Assembly (NCBI GenBank): GCA_913056375.1
Contig: CAJXNF010000156.1
Span: forward strand, 1 to 6,826
Direction: 5' to 3'
Source of the DNA: an uncultured Pseudomonadota bacterium
Lineage (GTDB): Bacteria; SAR324; NAC60-12
Length of the DNA stretch: 6,826 bases
Within the stretch, counting starts at the first letter, position 1. Each line of letters starts with the position of its first letter. Below the pieces are notes generated by a model. That model made no database searches. It had not been told where the DNA came from and saw only the letters and a program-made list of their open reading frames with translations. Positions 1 through 6,209 of this stretch are shown piece after piece. The translations under genes and the position numbers were made by a program.

Positions 1-991
1 CGTATCCTACAAGAAAATCCTCGGTTTCCACCAGCAGCTGTTCCTGCGGCAAACTTTCAACTTCTGAAGTCAACTGATTTCGAGATGACGCTTCAGCAAT
101 TGGTCTTCGAACTGAGCGTGACTGGCGTAGCAATTTGGGCAGGGGAATCCATTTTTTGTGTCGTCGATTCGCAAGGAAGTAAGTCTTGAATCGAAGGTAA
201 TCAATCAGTTTTTCGTTGGACTCAAATTCCTGCAACCGCTTGTAGGGAACACCCTTCCCAACGAAAATCTCAACAGAAGACCCTTGTTTGTTGAAAAGTT
301 CTCGGATCAATAACCCGGTCCGCAATCTTGGATGAATCAGACCCAGCAACTGGAAGAGGATGCTGTTCTGACCTCGAAAAAACATCGGCAGGACCGTTGC
401 CCTTGTCATTCGCAAAATTGCTGAAACATGAGGTGTCCACGCTGAATCCATGATGCGCAGTGACTTCAAGTGTAGATAAGAGACCTCACCAGCTGGGAAA
501 ATGACCAGCGCTCCCCCTGCACGCACGAAGCGCACTGCTTCCCGTAATGTTTTGCTGTTGGCTGGACTGGAAGACAGATTTCCGAAGGGATCGACTGGAA
601 AAATCCAGGGCTGGATTTCGGGGATCTTGTTGAGCAGATAATTACCCATCATCCGGAAATCTGGGCGAACTTGCTTCAGTAGCGTGCCGAGGACGACAGC
701 TTCAAGCCCACCAAAGGGATGATTGGCAACAATGACGAGAGGGCCCTTGGCAGGGATGCGTTGCAGATCCTCCTCTGAAATTCGAGGCTCAACCTTCAGT
801 GCGCTGAGTGAGGTTTCCCAGAAATTAGCTGATGTCAGGTCGACTGGAAGTTGCTCATATTCTCGATTCAAGCGGCTTATTCCAGTCAGAATTTCTAGCT
901 CGGGAGCCAGTCTGTTGAATGGCTTAGGAAGGATCTCACTTAGGCTGATCAAAGGATCTTCAGTGTTGCTTTGCGTTAGCTTACGCACCAT
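1..991 (-). CDS. olsF: OlsF-type bifunctional ornithine lipid synthase, N-terminal part (cut by left edge)
   Basis: The first 330 residues are visible and the C-terminus lies beyond the left edge. Residues about 60-260 form a glycerolipid acyltransferase (PlsC/OlsA-like) domain. It has the catalytic-type motif NHPFGGLE (H91, with E97 in place of the usual Hx4D acid), a PVDPFGN segment near 132-138 and FPAGE at 165-169, as in the 'hemolysin'-type acyltransferase subfamily. After a basic linker (about 275-300), residues 309-328 (ending LPQEQLLVETEDF) resemble the entry into the second, GNAT-like OlsB domain of OlsF proteins, which are usually near 580 residues; that domain is not visible. In characterised OlsF the C-terminal domain N-acylates ornithine and the N-terminal domain O-acylates the lyso-lipid, giving ornithine lipid at the cytoplasmic membrane. 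The ATG at 991 follows two in-frame TGA codons and an AGGAG site about 7 nt upstream, so the start is well fixed. It lies 89 bp downstream of ytfJ on the same strand. A single-function lysophospholipid acyltransferase is the alternative. Confidence 0.8.
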   Translation of the reverse strand, partial: MVRKLTQSNTEDPLISLSEILPKPFNRLAPELEILTGISRLNREYEQLPVDLTSANFWETSLSALKVEPRISEEDLQRIPAKGPLVIVANHPFGGLEAVVLGTLLKQVRPDFRMMGNYLLNKIPEIQPWIFPVDPFGNLSSSPANSKTLREAVRFVRAGGALVIFPAGEVSYLHLKSLRIMDSAWTPHVSAILRMTRATVLPMFFRGQNSILFQLLGLIHPRLRTGLLIRELFNKQGSSVEIFVGKGVPYKRLQEFESNEKLIDYLRFKTYFLANRRHKKWIPLPKLLRQSRSVRRPIAEASSRNQLTSEVESLPQEQLLVETEDFLVGY

Positions 992-999
992 CCTTGCTC

Positions 1000-1041
1000 C
1001 TCATCAATGGCAAAATTAGTTACGACAGATTGCCTGATGAG
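1000..1041 (-). promoter_or_regulatory. Inverted repeat overlapping the olsF ribosome binding site
   Basis: CTCATCA (1000-1006) and TGATGAG (1035-1041) are perfect 7-bp inverted arms separated by 28 nt. In the minus-strand transcript one arm overlaps the olsF Shine-Dalgarno sequence (997-1001, AGGAG), so pairing would partly mask it. The 28-nt loop makes the structure weak, and chance occurrence is quite possible. No intrinsic terminator (GC-rich hairpin plus T run) is seen in the 89 bp between ytfJ and olsF, so read-through from ytfJ into olsF is likely. Confidence 0.25.
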
Positions 1042-1080
1042 TGTTAGCCCCGAATGAGATTTCTGTTAGAGAAAAGTCAG

Positions 1081-1650
1081 CTAGAGATTTTGTTTGATCA
1101 ACTGAACAGCACGATCAATCTCTGCTTGGCTTAGCTGCCCATCCTTGAAAAAAACCACTTTTCCAGCTCTATTGAGGATGATCACCGCAGAGCTCTCTGG
1201 AGCTAATCCCCATGCTTTGCGAATCACTCCCTCCTTGTCCAGTGCGAAGCCAGGTACGATATACTTCCGCTTACGGTCTTCCACAGTGCGCTGGACGATA
1301 CCAGATGTACCGAACATGGCATCATCTAAATTGATGATGTTGAATGTCTGATGGGGATTACCCGGGAGTAAGTCAAACTGTTCCTCCAAAAGTCGATCAA
1401 TGAAGGCATCATTCAAGGATGCCGCTGAACGGGTCCCCGCCAGATGGTAAATTGTGAACACCTTCCCACGAAGTTCCCGACTGTTCCACGGAACATAGCT
1501 GATCTGCTCTCCCTCCAGATTGAGTTTCCCAAATTCTGTTAGGCTAATTTCTGGTAGACTTTGTCCAAGCTTGATCTCAGAGGCCGTGCTGACTCCAGCT
1601 GAGAAAATCACCAAAAAAATGAAAGAAACTAATTTAAGAATCAGTTGCAT
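1081..1650 (-). CDS. ytfJ: YtfJ-family periplasmic thioredoxin-fold protein
   Basis: Complete 189-residue protein, close to the length of E. coli YtfJ (about 184). Residues 1-23 are a signal peptide: short N-region with K6, hydrophobic core 7-20, likely cleavage after STA (A23). The mature part matches YtfJ along its length: LGQSLP near 28-33, YVPWNSREL-like block near 52-60, GKVFTIYHLAGTRSA near 62-76, a TxNIINLDDA stretch near 103-111, ESSAVIILN near 151-159 and KDGQL near 169-173. The fold is thioredoxin/peroxiredoxin-like, but the protein has no cysteine at all, so thiol redox chemistry is excluded; the molecular role of the family is unknown. The ATG is preceded by only a weak Shine-Dalgarno sequence, but the start gives a proper signal peptide. 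A good sigma70-like promoter lies about 80 bp upstream. It is transcribed towards olsF, and nothing in its sequence ties it to lipid synthesis. Confidence 0.92.
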   Translation of the reverse strand: MQLILKLVSFIFLVIFSAGVSTASEIKLGQSLPEISLTEFGKLNLEGEQISYVPWNSRELRGKVFTIYHLAGTRSAASLNDAFIDRLLEEQFDLLPGNPHQTFNIINLDDAMFGTSGIVQRTVEDRKRKYIVPGFALDKEGVIRKAWGLAPESSAVIILNRAGKVVFFKDGQLSQAEIDRAVQLIKQNL

Positions 1651-1689
1651 CGGTAATTTAAATTGATCATTTCGGAGATACAGAACACA

Positions 1690-1714
1690 TGGCTTTTACA
1701 GACTGTAAAAACCA
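1690..1714. promoter_or_regulatory. 25-nt near-perfect dyad, candidate operator or 5'-UTR hairpin
   Basis: TTTTACAG (1694-1701) and CTGTAAAA (1703-1710) are perfect arms about a single central A1702. The symmetry extends outwards through TGG (1690-1692) and CCA (1712-1714) with one mismatch (C1693/A1711), giving 12-bp half-sites. Length, symmetry and position in a divergent intergenic region fit an operator for a dimeric repressor of TetR or GntR type; no such regulator gene is visible in the window. It would lie about 12-36 nt downstream of the predicted ytfJ transcription start. In the minus-strand RNA the mismatch becomes a G-U pair, so a 10-bp stem with a 5-nt loop could form. No U tract follows, so it is not an intrinsic terminator. 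Confidence 0.5.
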
Positions 1715-1732
1715 ACTATTCGACAAAGTGAC

Positions 1733-1761
1733 ATCATAAATATTAACTGGACTTATCGCAA
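1733..1761 (-). promoter_or_regulatory. Predicted sigma70-like promoter of ytfJ(-olsF)
   Basis: On the minus strand TTGCGA (1761-1756, 4 of 6 matches to TTGACA) is followed after exactly 17 nt by TATGAT (1738-1733, 5 of 6 matches to TATAAT). Transcription would begin near 1726, leaving a leader of about 75 nt that contains the 1690-1714 dyad. This is a consensus match only. I found no equally good promoter on the plus strand for the gene at 1843. Confidence 0.45.
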
Positions 1762-1822
1762 AACTTTCTCTAGTTCGTTTTTAGTACACAAAACAGCCAA
1801 CTGGTACTTGTACAAAAGCTAA

Positions 1823-1836
1823 CACCTTGAAAGGTG
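1823..1836 (+). promoter_or_regulatory. Small hairpin containing the ribosome binding site of the membrane protein gene
   Basis: CACCTT (1823-1828) and AAGGTG (1831-1836) are perfect inverted arms separated by GA, allowing a 5-bp stem with a TGAA tetraloop. The 3' arm is the only Shine-Dalgarno-like sequence for the start at 1843 (AAGG at 1831-1834, 8 nt spacing). It also contains the alternative GTG at 1834. If it folds in the mRNA it would hide the site and lower translation. The stem is short, so the effect may be small. Confidence 0.35.
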
Positions 1837-1842
1837 CATTTA

Positions 1843-2541
1843 GTGCAGAAAAGTTTGGCGTTTTTGTATTCACCCCTATTCGTTCGAACCATCACCCCTG
1901 GAGTCGACGTGAAACAGTTCCTCGAAACTCTTCGCGAACAGCGTTGGGATGACCATCGCTTCTATCACCACTGCCGAATCAACCAATCCCTGCATCTCAT
2001 CAGCGCCCTATCCTTTTTGGGTTCTTATGTGATGCTGTTTATCAACCCAGTCTGGTCAGCAATTGTAGCTTGGACTTTTTCCATGACCACAAGACAGGCT
2101 GGGCACTTCTTCTTCGAGCCCCACAGCTACGATCATGTGAACCAGGCTTCCCATGAGCACAAGGAAGAAATCAAGGTCGGCTACAACCTGAAGCGCAAAG
2201 TAGTTTTGCTCAGTATCTGGGCACTGTTGCCAATGGCAATTTACTTCAATGCAGGCTTTTTGGGAATTCTACCAGAACACAATGATTGGCTAAGCTACAT
2301 AGAAGCAGTCGGTACAGCCTGGCTCTACCTGGGAATTGCTGCTGTCTTATTTCGGGGAATTCAGTTGTTCATCCAACAAGATCTCAAGACTGGATTTGTT
2401 TGGATGACAAAAATCATCACAGACCCTTTTCATGATGTCTACATCTACCATAAAGCCCCTCTACACCTACTGCGAGGGGAACGCTTTGAGCGAGATCCTG
2501 TAATGGACATGGGTGATCTTGAGCCGGTCCCTAATCACTAG
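1843..2541 (+). CDS. Histidine-rich multi-spanning membrane protein, possibly Mpo1/DUF962-like
   Basis: The GTG at 1843 (232 residues) has AAGG 8 nt upstream. A GTG at 1834, three codons earlier, has no room for a ribosome binding site. There is no signal peptide. Hydrophobic segments lie near 50-85 (probably two helices), 119-143 and 155-177. The loops are rich in histidine: HHCRINQSLH at 42-51, GHFFFEP at 87-93, then H94, H98, H104 and H106 running into EEIKVGYNLKRK (108-119), and a C-terminal TDPFHDVYIYH (193-203). The pattern of N/H before the first helix and a GHxxFE motif after the second recalls Mpo1/DUF962, whose yeast member is an Fe(II)-dependent dioxygenase in fatty acid alpha-oxidation. 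The match is partial and function is not established. The histidines suggest a metal site at the membrane surface. The 3' end overlaps the convergent aminotransferase gene by 11 bp. Neighbouring lipid genes make a role in acyl chain or lipid modification plausible, by context only. Confidence 0.72.
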   Translation: MQKSLAFLYSPLFVRTITPGVDVKQFLETLREQRWDDHRFYHHCRINQSLHLISALSFLGSYVMLFINPVWSAIVAWTFSMTTRQAGHFFFEPHSYDHVNQASHEHKEEIKVGYNLKRKVVLLSIWALLPMAIYFNAGFLGILPEHNDWLSYIEAVGTAWLYLGIAAVLFRGIQLFIQQDLKTGFVWMTKIITDPFHDVYIYHKAPLHLLRGERFERDPVMDMGDLEPVPNH

Positions 2542-4177
2542 TCTTTTCAGGCCAACCTAGGGTTTCACGTAGAATCTGTAAGCGAATGTTGCGATGCGTT
2601 AGCTGCGGATTCTGCCACCACCAACCATCCTCTGACATTTTTTTTGCTGCTGCCACGAAACGGTCCAGAACTGCCTGGAATTCAGTTTCTCCGTAGTTGA
2701 GACTGAAAATCAGCCGTCCCGTACCAACCCAACTGAGAGCTAGTCCTTCGGCACGCAGATAAAATTGGAGTAGCCAGTGATAGCGTCCTGGTTGAGTATA
2801 GCTGATTGTCCAAACAGAGGACATATTTGTGGCCTGAATAGGGAAATCAAATTTCCTCATGGTGTGGTTGAATTTTTCACAACGTTGATTCCATCGTTCA
2901 TCCAGCCCCTGGTAAAGAGCTTGGATCGCAGGTTTTTCAATTTCATCCAGAAATGCCTTCATTGCCGACATCACCACAGGATGAGCATTAAAAGTCCCAC
3001 GAGCAAAGCAGATGTCAGCAGGACGGTTCTCTTTCCAGCGTCTCATCCAGTGATGTTTGCCACAAACCACACCAACAGGGTAACCACCACCAAGCGTCTT
3101 TCCGTAAGTAACGAGATCCGCTTGAATCCCAAAATATTCTTGTGCACCACCAGGGGCTAATCTGAATCCCAGAAACACTTCATCAAAAATCAGAGCAATT
3201 CCTTTTTCAGTGCATACTTCTCTCAATTGCTTCAGCCATGATGTGTAGGACCTTCGATCATATTGAGCCTTGCGGCTTCCATCTAGCAGCGTTGAATCTC
3301 CCGGGGCATTCCGATTAGGATGCATTGCCTGTAAAGGATTTACTAAAACACAGGCAATATTCTTACGAGATCGCAATACTTGCAGAGAGCGCTCGCTCAG
3401 ATCGGCTAAAGTATAGGTTTCATGTGGTGGTTGTGGATTGCCAGGTCCTGGCTGAACATCCTCCCACCACCCATGATAGGCTCCGCAGAAACGAACAAGA
3501 TGTGTACGCCCCGTATGGTAACGGGCAAGCCGGACAGCTTGCATCACAGCCTCTGTTCCAGACATGTGAAATGAAACTTCATCCATGCCACTGATTTTAC
3601 AGAGTCGAGATGCGTTACTGACCACATGCGGGTGATAAACCCCTAATGCTGGGCCGAGAGAGACACCTTCTTCTAGGCCTATTCGCATAGTACGCTTATA
3701 AAAGTCCGAACCAAAAAGGTTTACTCCATAGGAACCTGTCAGGTCATAAAATTGACAATCATCCAAGTCTGTCAAAATGACGCCATCAAAGGACTTTGCA
3801 ACGCTTCCAACCTTGAGGTGCTCTCTAGCGTAGGGACTGAATGCAAATGGAATTCGATAAACTGATGTGAACTGCAAATCACTCAGGTGCTCCTTGGCTT
3901 CTGTGGTTAAACTCAGTGTTTTTTCATGTTTTTGTAGTGTTCGAGCAAGGCTATTAAACCCGCTTCTCCTTTTCTTAGCCACATCATCTGGGGCTCCATC
4001 TGCAATAAAGAAAAGCTCTTCACTTAATGCATAACCGGGCAATAGGCGTGTGAGCAATTTTGCAATTCGGGAATGACCCGCTAATGATCTGTGCTTTGCT
4101 CGGGACAGTTGGATTCTACGATAAATTTTAGGGCTGAGCGCAGCCAGTAGGCTAAGACTAATGAGAGTGGTTTCCAA
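2531..4177 (-). CDS. Class III PLP-dependent aminotransferase with long N-terminal extension
   Basis: The 548-residue protein has an aminotransferase class III (fold type I) core at about 105-515, most like glutamate-1-semialdehyde aminomutases: SGTEA (206-210, cofactor phosphate contact), YHGWW (234-238), IFDEV with D332 (pyridine nitrogen) and TYGKTLGGGYPVG with the Schiff-base lysine K360. All key residues are intact. HemL is near 430 residues; this protein has about 105 extra N-terminal residues, starting with a short hydrophobic stretch (4-14) and a basic cluster (17-47), plus a C-terminal tail rich in tryptophan (WWW 519-521). It is therefore unlikely to be the haem-pathway HemL, and its substrate is unknown. 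The TTG start at 4177 is the only start codon between an in-frame stop at 4202-4204 and the homologous region; GGGAA precedes it by about 5 nt. It diverges from psd (17 bp apart) and overlaps the membrane protein gene at its 3' end. A lipid- or amino-sugar-related role is inferred from context. Confidence 0.88.
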   Translation of the reverse strand: METTLISLSLLAALSPKIYRRIQLSRAKHRSLAGHSRIAKLLTRLLPGYALSEELFFIADGAPDDVAKKRRSGFNSLARTLQKHEKTLSLTTEAKEHLSDLQFTSVYRIPFAFSPYAREHLKVGSVAKSFDGVILTDLDDCQFYDLTGSYGVNLFGSDFYKRTMRIGLEEGVSLGPALGVYHPHVVSNASRLCKISGMDEVSFHMSGTEAVMQAVRLARYHTGRTHLVRFCGAYHGWWEDVQPGPGNPQPPHETYTLADLSERSLQVLRSRKNIACVLVNPLQAMHPNRNAPGDSTLLDGSRKAQYDRRSYTSWLKQLREVCTEKGIALIFDEVFLGFRLAPGGAQEYFGIQADLVTYGKTLGGGYPVGVVCGKHHWMRRWKENRPADICFARGTFNAHPVVMSAMKAFLDEIEKPAIQALYQGLDERWNQRCEKFNHTMRKFDFPIQATNMSSVWTISYTQPGRYHWLLQFYLRAEGLALSWVGTGRLIFSLNYGETEFQAVLDRFVAAAKKMSEDGWWWQNPQLTHRNIRLQILRETLGWPEKTSD

Positions 4178-4194
4178 AAGGTTCCCGGTTTGAT

Positions 4195-5109
4195 GTGTTG
4201 ACTAAATTTTTACAACTAAGTGAAGAACCATTGACAAATTTTCTTAAAAAGCTTGCTCAGCAGGAAGATCTCAATTTTTTGCTGACTAACCGAATTCCTA
4301 GAATCACCCTAACTCGTTTTATGGGTTGGTGGAGTAAGCTAGAGCATCCCTGGATTGTAAAAAGTTCCATTGCGCTCTGGCAAACCTTCAGCGATTTAGA
4401 TCTTTCTGAGTCCAATACCAAGACTTTCAAGAGCCTGCATGAATGTTTCACAAGGGAGTTGAAACCGGGTCTGCGACCGATTCATCCCAATCCAAACATC
4501 CTAACCTCGCCGTGTGATGCGATTGTTGGCTGCTCAGGAAAAATTGAAGAGAATCAGATTTTCCAAGCCAAGGGCTTTCCCTACAGTCTACAAAGCTTGC
4601 TGGGAGATAGTCCATTTAGTCAGAATTGGAATGAAAAGTTGGAGGGTGGCTATTATCTCACGCTGCGCTTGACTTCCAGTATGTACCATCGGTTTCATGC
4701 TCCCTGTGATGTGCAGTTAAAACATGTCACTTATATCAGTGGCGACACTTGGAATGTAAACCCAATTGCCTTGAAGCGTGTGGAACAGCTTTTCTGCAAG
4801 AACGAGAGAATTGTTATGCACTTGCAGACTCCGGCAGCAGTTGATTTTCTGATGGTTCCTGTTGCAGCAGTGCTTGTTGCTAGCATGAGACTGCATGCGC
4901 TAGATGTTTTATTGAATCTTCGCTATCAGGGCCCGAACGAGATTCCCTGCCAATCCAACTATCTCAAAGGTCAGGAAATGGGCTGGTTTGAGCACGGCTC
5001 TACAATAATTTTGCTATTCAACAAAGATGTGGAGCCTCTCCCTGAATTACAATTTGGACAACAGGTACGAATGGGGCAACCCCTCCTGAAATGGACTACA
5101 ACCAACTAG
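4195..5109 (+). CDS. psd: Phosphatidylserine decarboxylase proenzyme
   Basis: The 304-residue protein matches pyruvoyl-dependent phosphatidylserine decarboxylases, which convert phosphatidylserine to phosphatidylethanolamine at the inner membrane. It shows SPCDAIVG with the triad aspartate D108, YHRFHAP with H165 and H168, SGDTWNVNP (182-190), LFCKNER (199-205) and the self-cleavage site HGST (267-270). Cleavage before S269 would give a beta chain of 268 residues and a pyruvoyl alpha chain of 36. The usual LGST is HGST here, a substitution I believe occurs in other bacterial homologues. The N-terminal helical part (1-85) fits the family, and length is near the E. coli enzyme (322). GTG at 4195 is the outermost start; TTG at 4198 is possible, and the ATG at 4193 is out of frame and stops at once. 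The ribosome binding site is weak. Its stop codon overlaps that of the convergent agt. Unlike many psd genes it has no phosphatidylserine synthase gene beside it, so it may be a second copy or a context-specific enzyme. Confidence 0.92.
   Translation: MLTKFLQLSEEPLTNFLKKLAQQEDLNFLLTNRIPRITLTRFMGWWSKLEHPWIVKSSIALWQTFSDLDLSESNTKTFKSLHECFTRELKPGLRPIHPNPNILTSPCDAIVGCSGKIEENQIFQAKGFPYSLQSLLGDSPFSQNWNEKLEGGYYLTLRLTSSMYHRFHAPCDVQLKHVTYISGDTWNVNPIALKRVEQLFCKNERIVMHLQTPAAVDFLMVPVAAVLVASMRLHALDVLLNLRYQGPNEIPCQSNYLKGQEMGWFEHGSTIILLFNKDVEPLPELQFGQQVRMGQPLLKWTTTN
4209..4237 (-). promoter_or_regulatory. Predicted sigma70-like promoter of the aminotransferase gene, inside psd
   Basis: On the minus strand TTGTCA (4237-4232, 5 of 6 matches to TTGACA) is followed after 17 nt by TGTAAA (4214-4209, 4 of 6 matches to TATAAT). 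Initiation near 4202 would give a leader of about 25 nt before the TTG start at 4177. The element lies within the first 15 codons of psd because only 17 bp separate the two start codons. It is a consensus match in AT-rich DNA, so moderate support only. Confidence 0.35.
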
Positions 5110-6167
5110 TCTGAAGTAGGCAAGATGGTTGGGGAGTCAAATTCGTTGAACTGATACCCGAATTTACCACTTTCAATAGGAGCCAGATGGGACAGAAAAG
5201 TCTGGAAGCAGGCATCCCAATCCCAATCCATCGAGCTTTGATGAACAACATCTCTATCCAATTTTAAAGCACTGAGGCAGGCCTCTTTGAGATTTTCTGA
5301 TAATACTCCATCCACTCCTGGCTTCAGGACATCTTGAGGACCAGGAACTGGGAAGGCTGCTACTGGTGTTCCTGAGGCAATTGACTCCAGTAGCACATTC
5401 CCAAAGGTGTCTGTCTTAGAAGGAAACACAAAAACATCGCTATCAGCATAGAGTTTGGCCAATTCCTCTCCAAATTTGTAACCGAGCCAAACAGCTTCGG
5501 AATACTTTCTCTGCATTGATTCTCGAGCGGGGCCATCACCCACAATGATTTTAGTGCCCGGCAAATCAAGTCTGAGGAAAGCCTCAATATTTTTTTCGAC
5601 AGCGACGCGGCCTGTGCAGAGCCAATAAGGACGCGGACCATAGGAATCTTCCTGGGAACGTGGTCGGAAGAGTTCATGGTTGACTCCTCTGTTCCAGATA
5701 ACCGTCTTTTGGTGAACCCTGTGCTGATTGAGAAGCTGCCCCATCGTAGGAGTTGGTACCATCACTCTTTCCGCAGCCCCATGAAACCACCTTAAAAAGC
5801 TGTATCCCCAGGACAGTGGGATGGGCAGCCGTTCTTGAACATACTCAGGAAAGCGAGTGTGGTAGCTTGTGGTGAATGGAATCCTCAAGTGAGCCAACCA
5901 AATTCTAGCGAATATACCCAAAGATCCTTCGGTAGCAATGTGAACTGCATCAGGAGAAAATTCCCTCAATGGCTTCATCATTTTCCAAGGCGTTGTCGCC
6001 AAGCGTATTTCGGGATAACTTGGAAGAGGGAAGGTCGGGTAATCCTGCGGTTGAATCACCAGAATCTCATGATTTTTGGCTCTGCCAATTTCAACCATTG
6101 TCGATAGAGAACGGACGACTCCGTTTACCTGGGGGTGCCAGGCATCGGTCACTAGGGCGAAACGCAT
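5106..6167 (-). CDS. agt: GT4 glycosyltransferase, Agt-like diacylglycerol glycosyltransferase
   Basis: The 353-residue protein is a complete GT-B, GT4-family retaining glycosyltransferase. The N-terminal acceptor domain shows TDAWHPQVNGVVRSL (7-21), VHIATEGSLG (75-84), TTSYHTRFPEYV (99-110) and WNRGVNHELFRPR (158-170). The C-terminal nucleotide-sugar domain shows GRVAVEKN (186-193), VGDGP (209-213), WLGY (227-230) and PSKTDTFGNVLLES (249-262); the last is the Ex7E region with D253 instead of the first glutamate, together with E261. These motifs match the Agt group (Agrobacterium glucosyl/glucuronosyl-diacylglycerol synthase and marine homologues), which transfers a sugar to diacylglycerol at the inner leaflet to make phosphorus-free glycolipid. 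The sugar donor cannot be read from sequence. The ATG at 6167 has AAGAAAGG about 10 nt upstream. It lies 42 bp downstream of the plcP-like gene with no terminator between, so the two are probably one operon. Mannosyl- or sulfoquinovosyl-transferases (MgtA/SqdX-like) are the nearest alternatives. Confidence 0.85.
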   Translation of the reverse strand: MRFALVTDAWHPQVNGVVRSLSTMVEIGRAKNHEILVIQPQDYPTFPLPSYPEIRLATTPWKMMKPLREFSPDAVHIATEGSLGIFARIWLAHLRIPFTTSYHTRFPEYVQERLPIPLSWGYSFLRWFHGAAERVMVPTPTMGQLLNQHRVHQKTVIWNRGVNHELFRPRSQEDSYGPRPYWLCTGRVAVEKNIEAFLRLDLPGTKIIVGDGPARESMQRKYSEAVWLGYKFGEELAKLYADSDVFVFPSKTDTFGNVLLESIASGTPVAAFPVPGPQDVLKPGVDGVLSENLKEACLSALKLDRDVVHQSSMDWDWDACFQTFLSHLAPIESGKFGYQFNEFDSPTILPTSD

Positions 6168-6209
6168 GGGGTGTATGCCTTTCTTTTGAAATGAATAGCT
6201 TAAGGAACC

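Noticed and set aside
723..1019. Plus-strand open frame of 98 codons
   Set aside because: It lies antisense to olsF, whose minus-strand product has clear acyltransferase motifs; the plus-strand peptide shows no recognisable domain.
1694..1710. Intrinsic terminator at the dyad
   Set aside because: The stem is AT-rich, no T run follows on either strand beyond the arm itself, and it lies upstream of genes on both sides.
1722..1734. Possible Pho box in the divergent intergenic region (minus strand TGTCACTTTGTCG)
   Set aside because: The two TGTC units are 8 nt apart rather than the 11 nt of a Pho box, and the flanking A/T spacer is wrong. It may be chance.
1808..1815. TTGTACAA palindrome near the start of the membrane protein gene
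   Set aside because: Only 8 bp and not extended by flanking symmetry; too short to call a site.
2777..3594. Plus-strand open frames opposite the aminotransferase
   Set aside because: They are shadows of a minus-strand gene with intact PLP motifs and have no ribosome binding site or recognisable domain.
2531..4177. Haem-pathway glutamate-1-semialdehyde aminomutase (hemL)
   Set aside because: The core is similar, but the extra N-terminal 105 residues, the C-terminal tail and the lipid gene context argue against a housekeeping HemL.
5360..5677. Alternative minus-strand frame inside the glycosyltransferase gene
   Set aside because: The other minus-strand frame encodes continuous GT4 motifs across the same DNA; this one has no family features.
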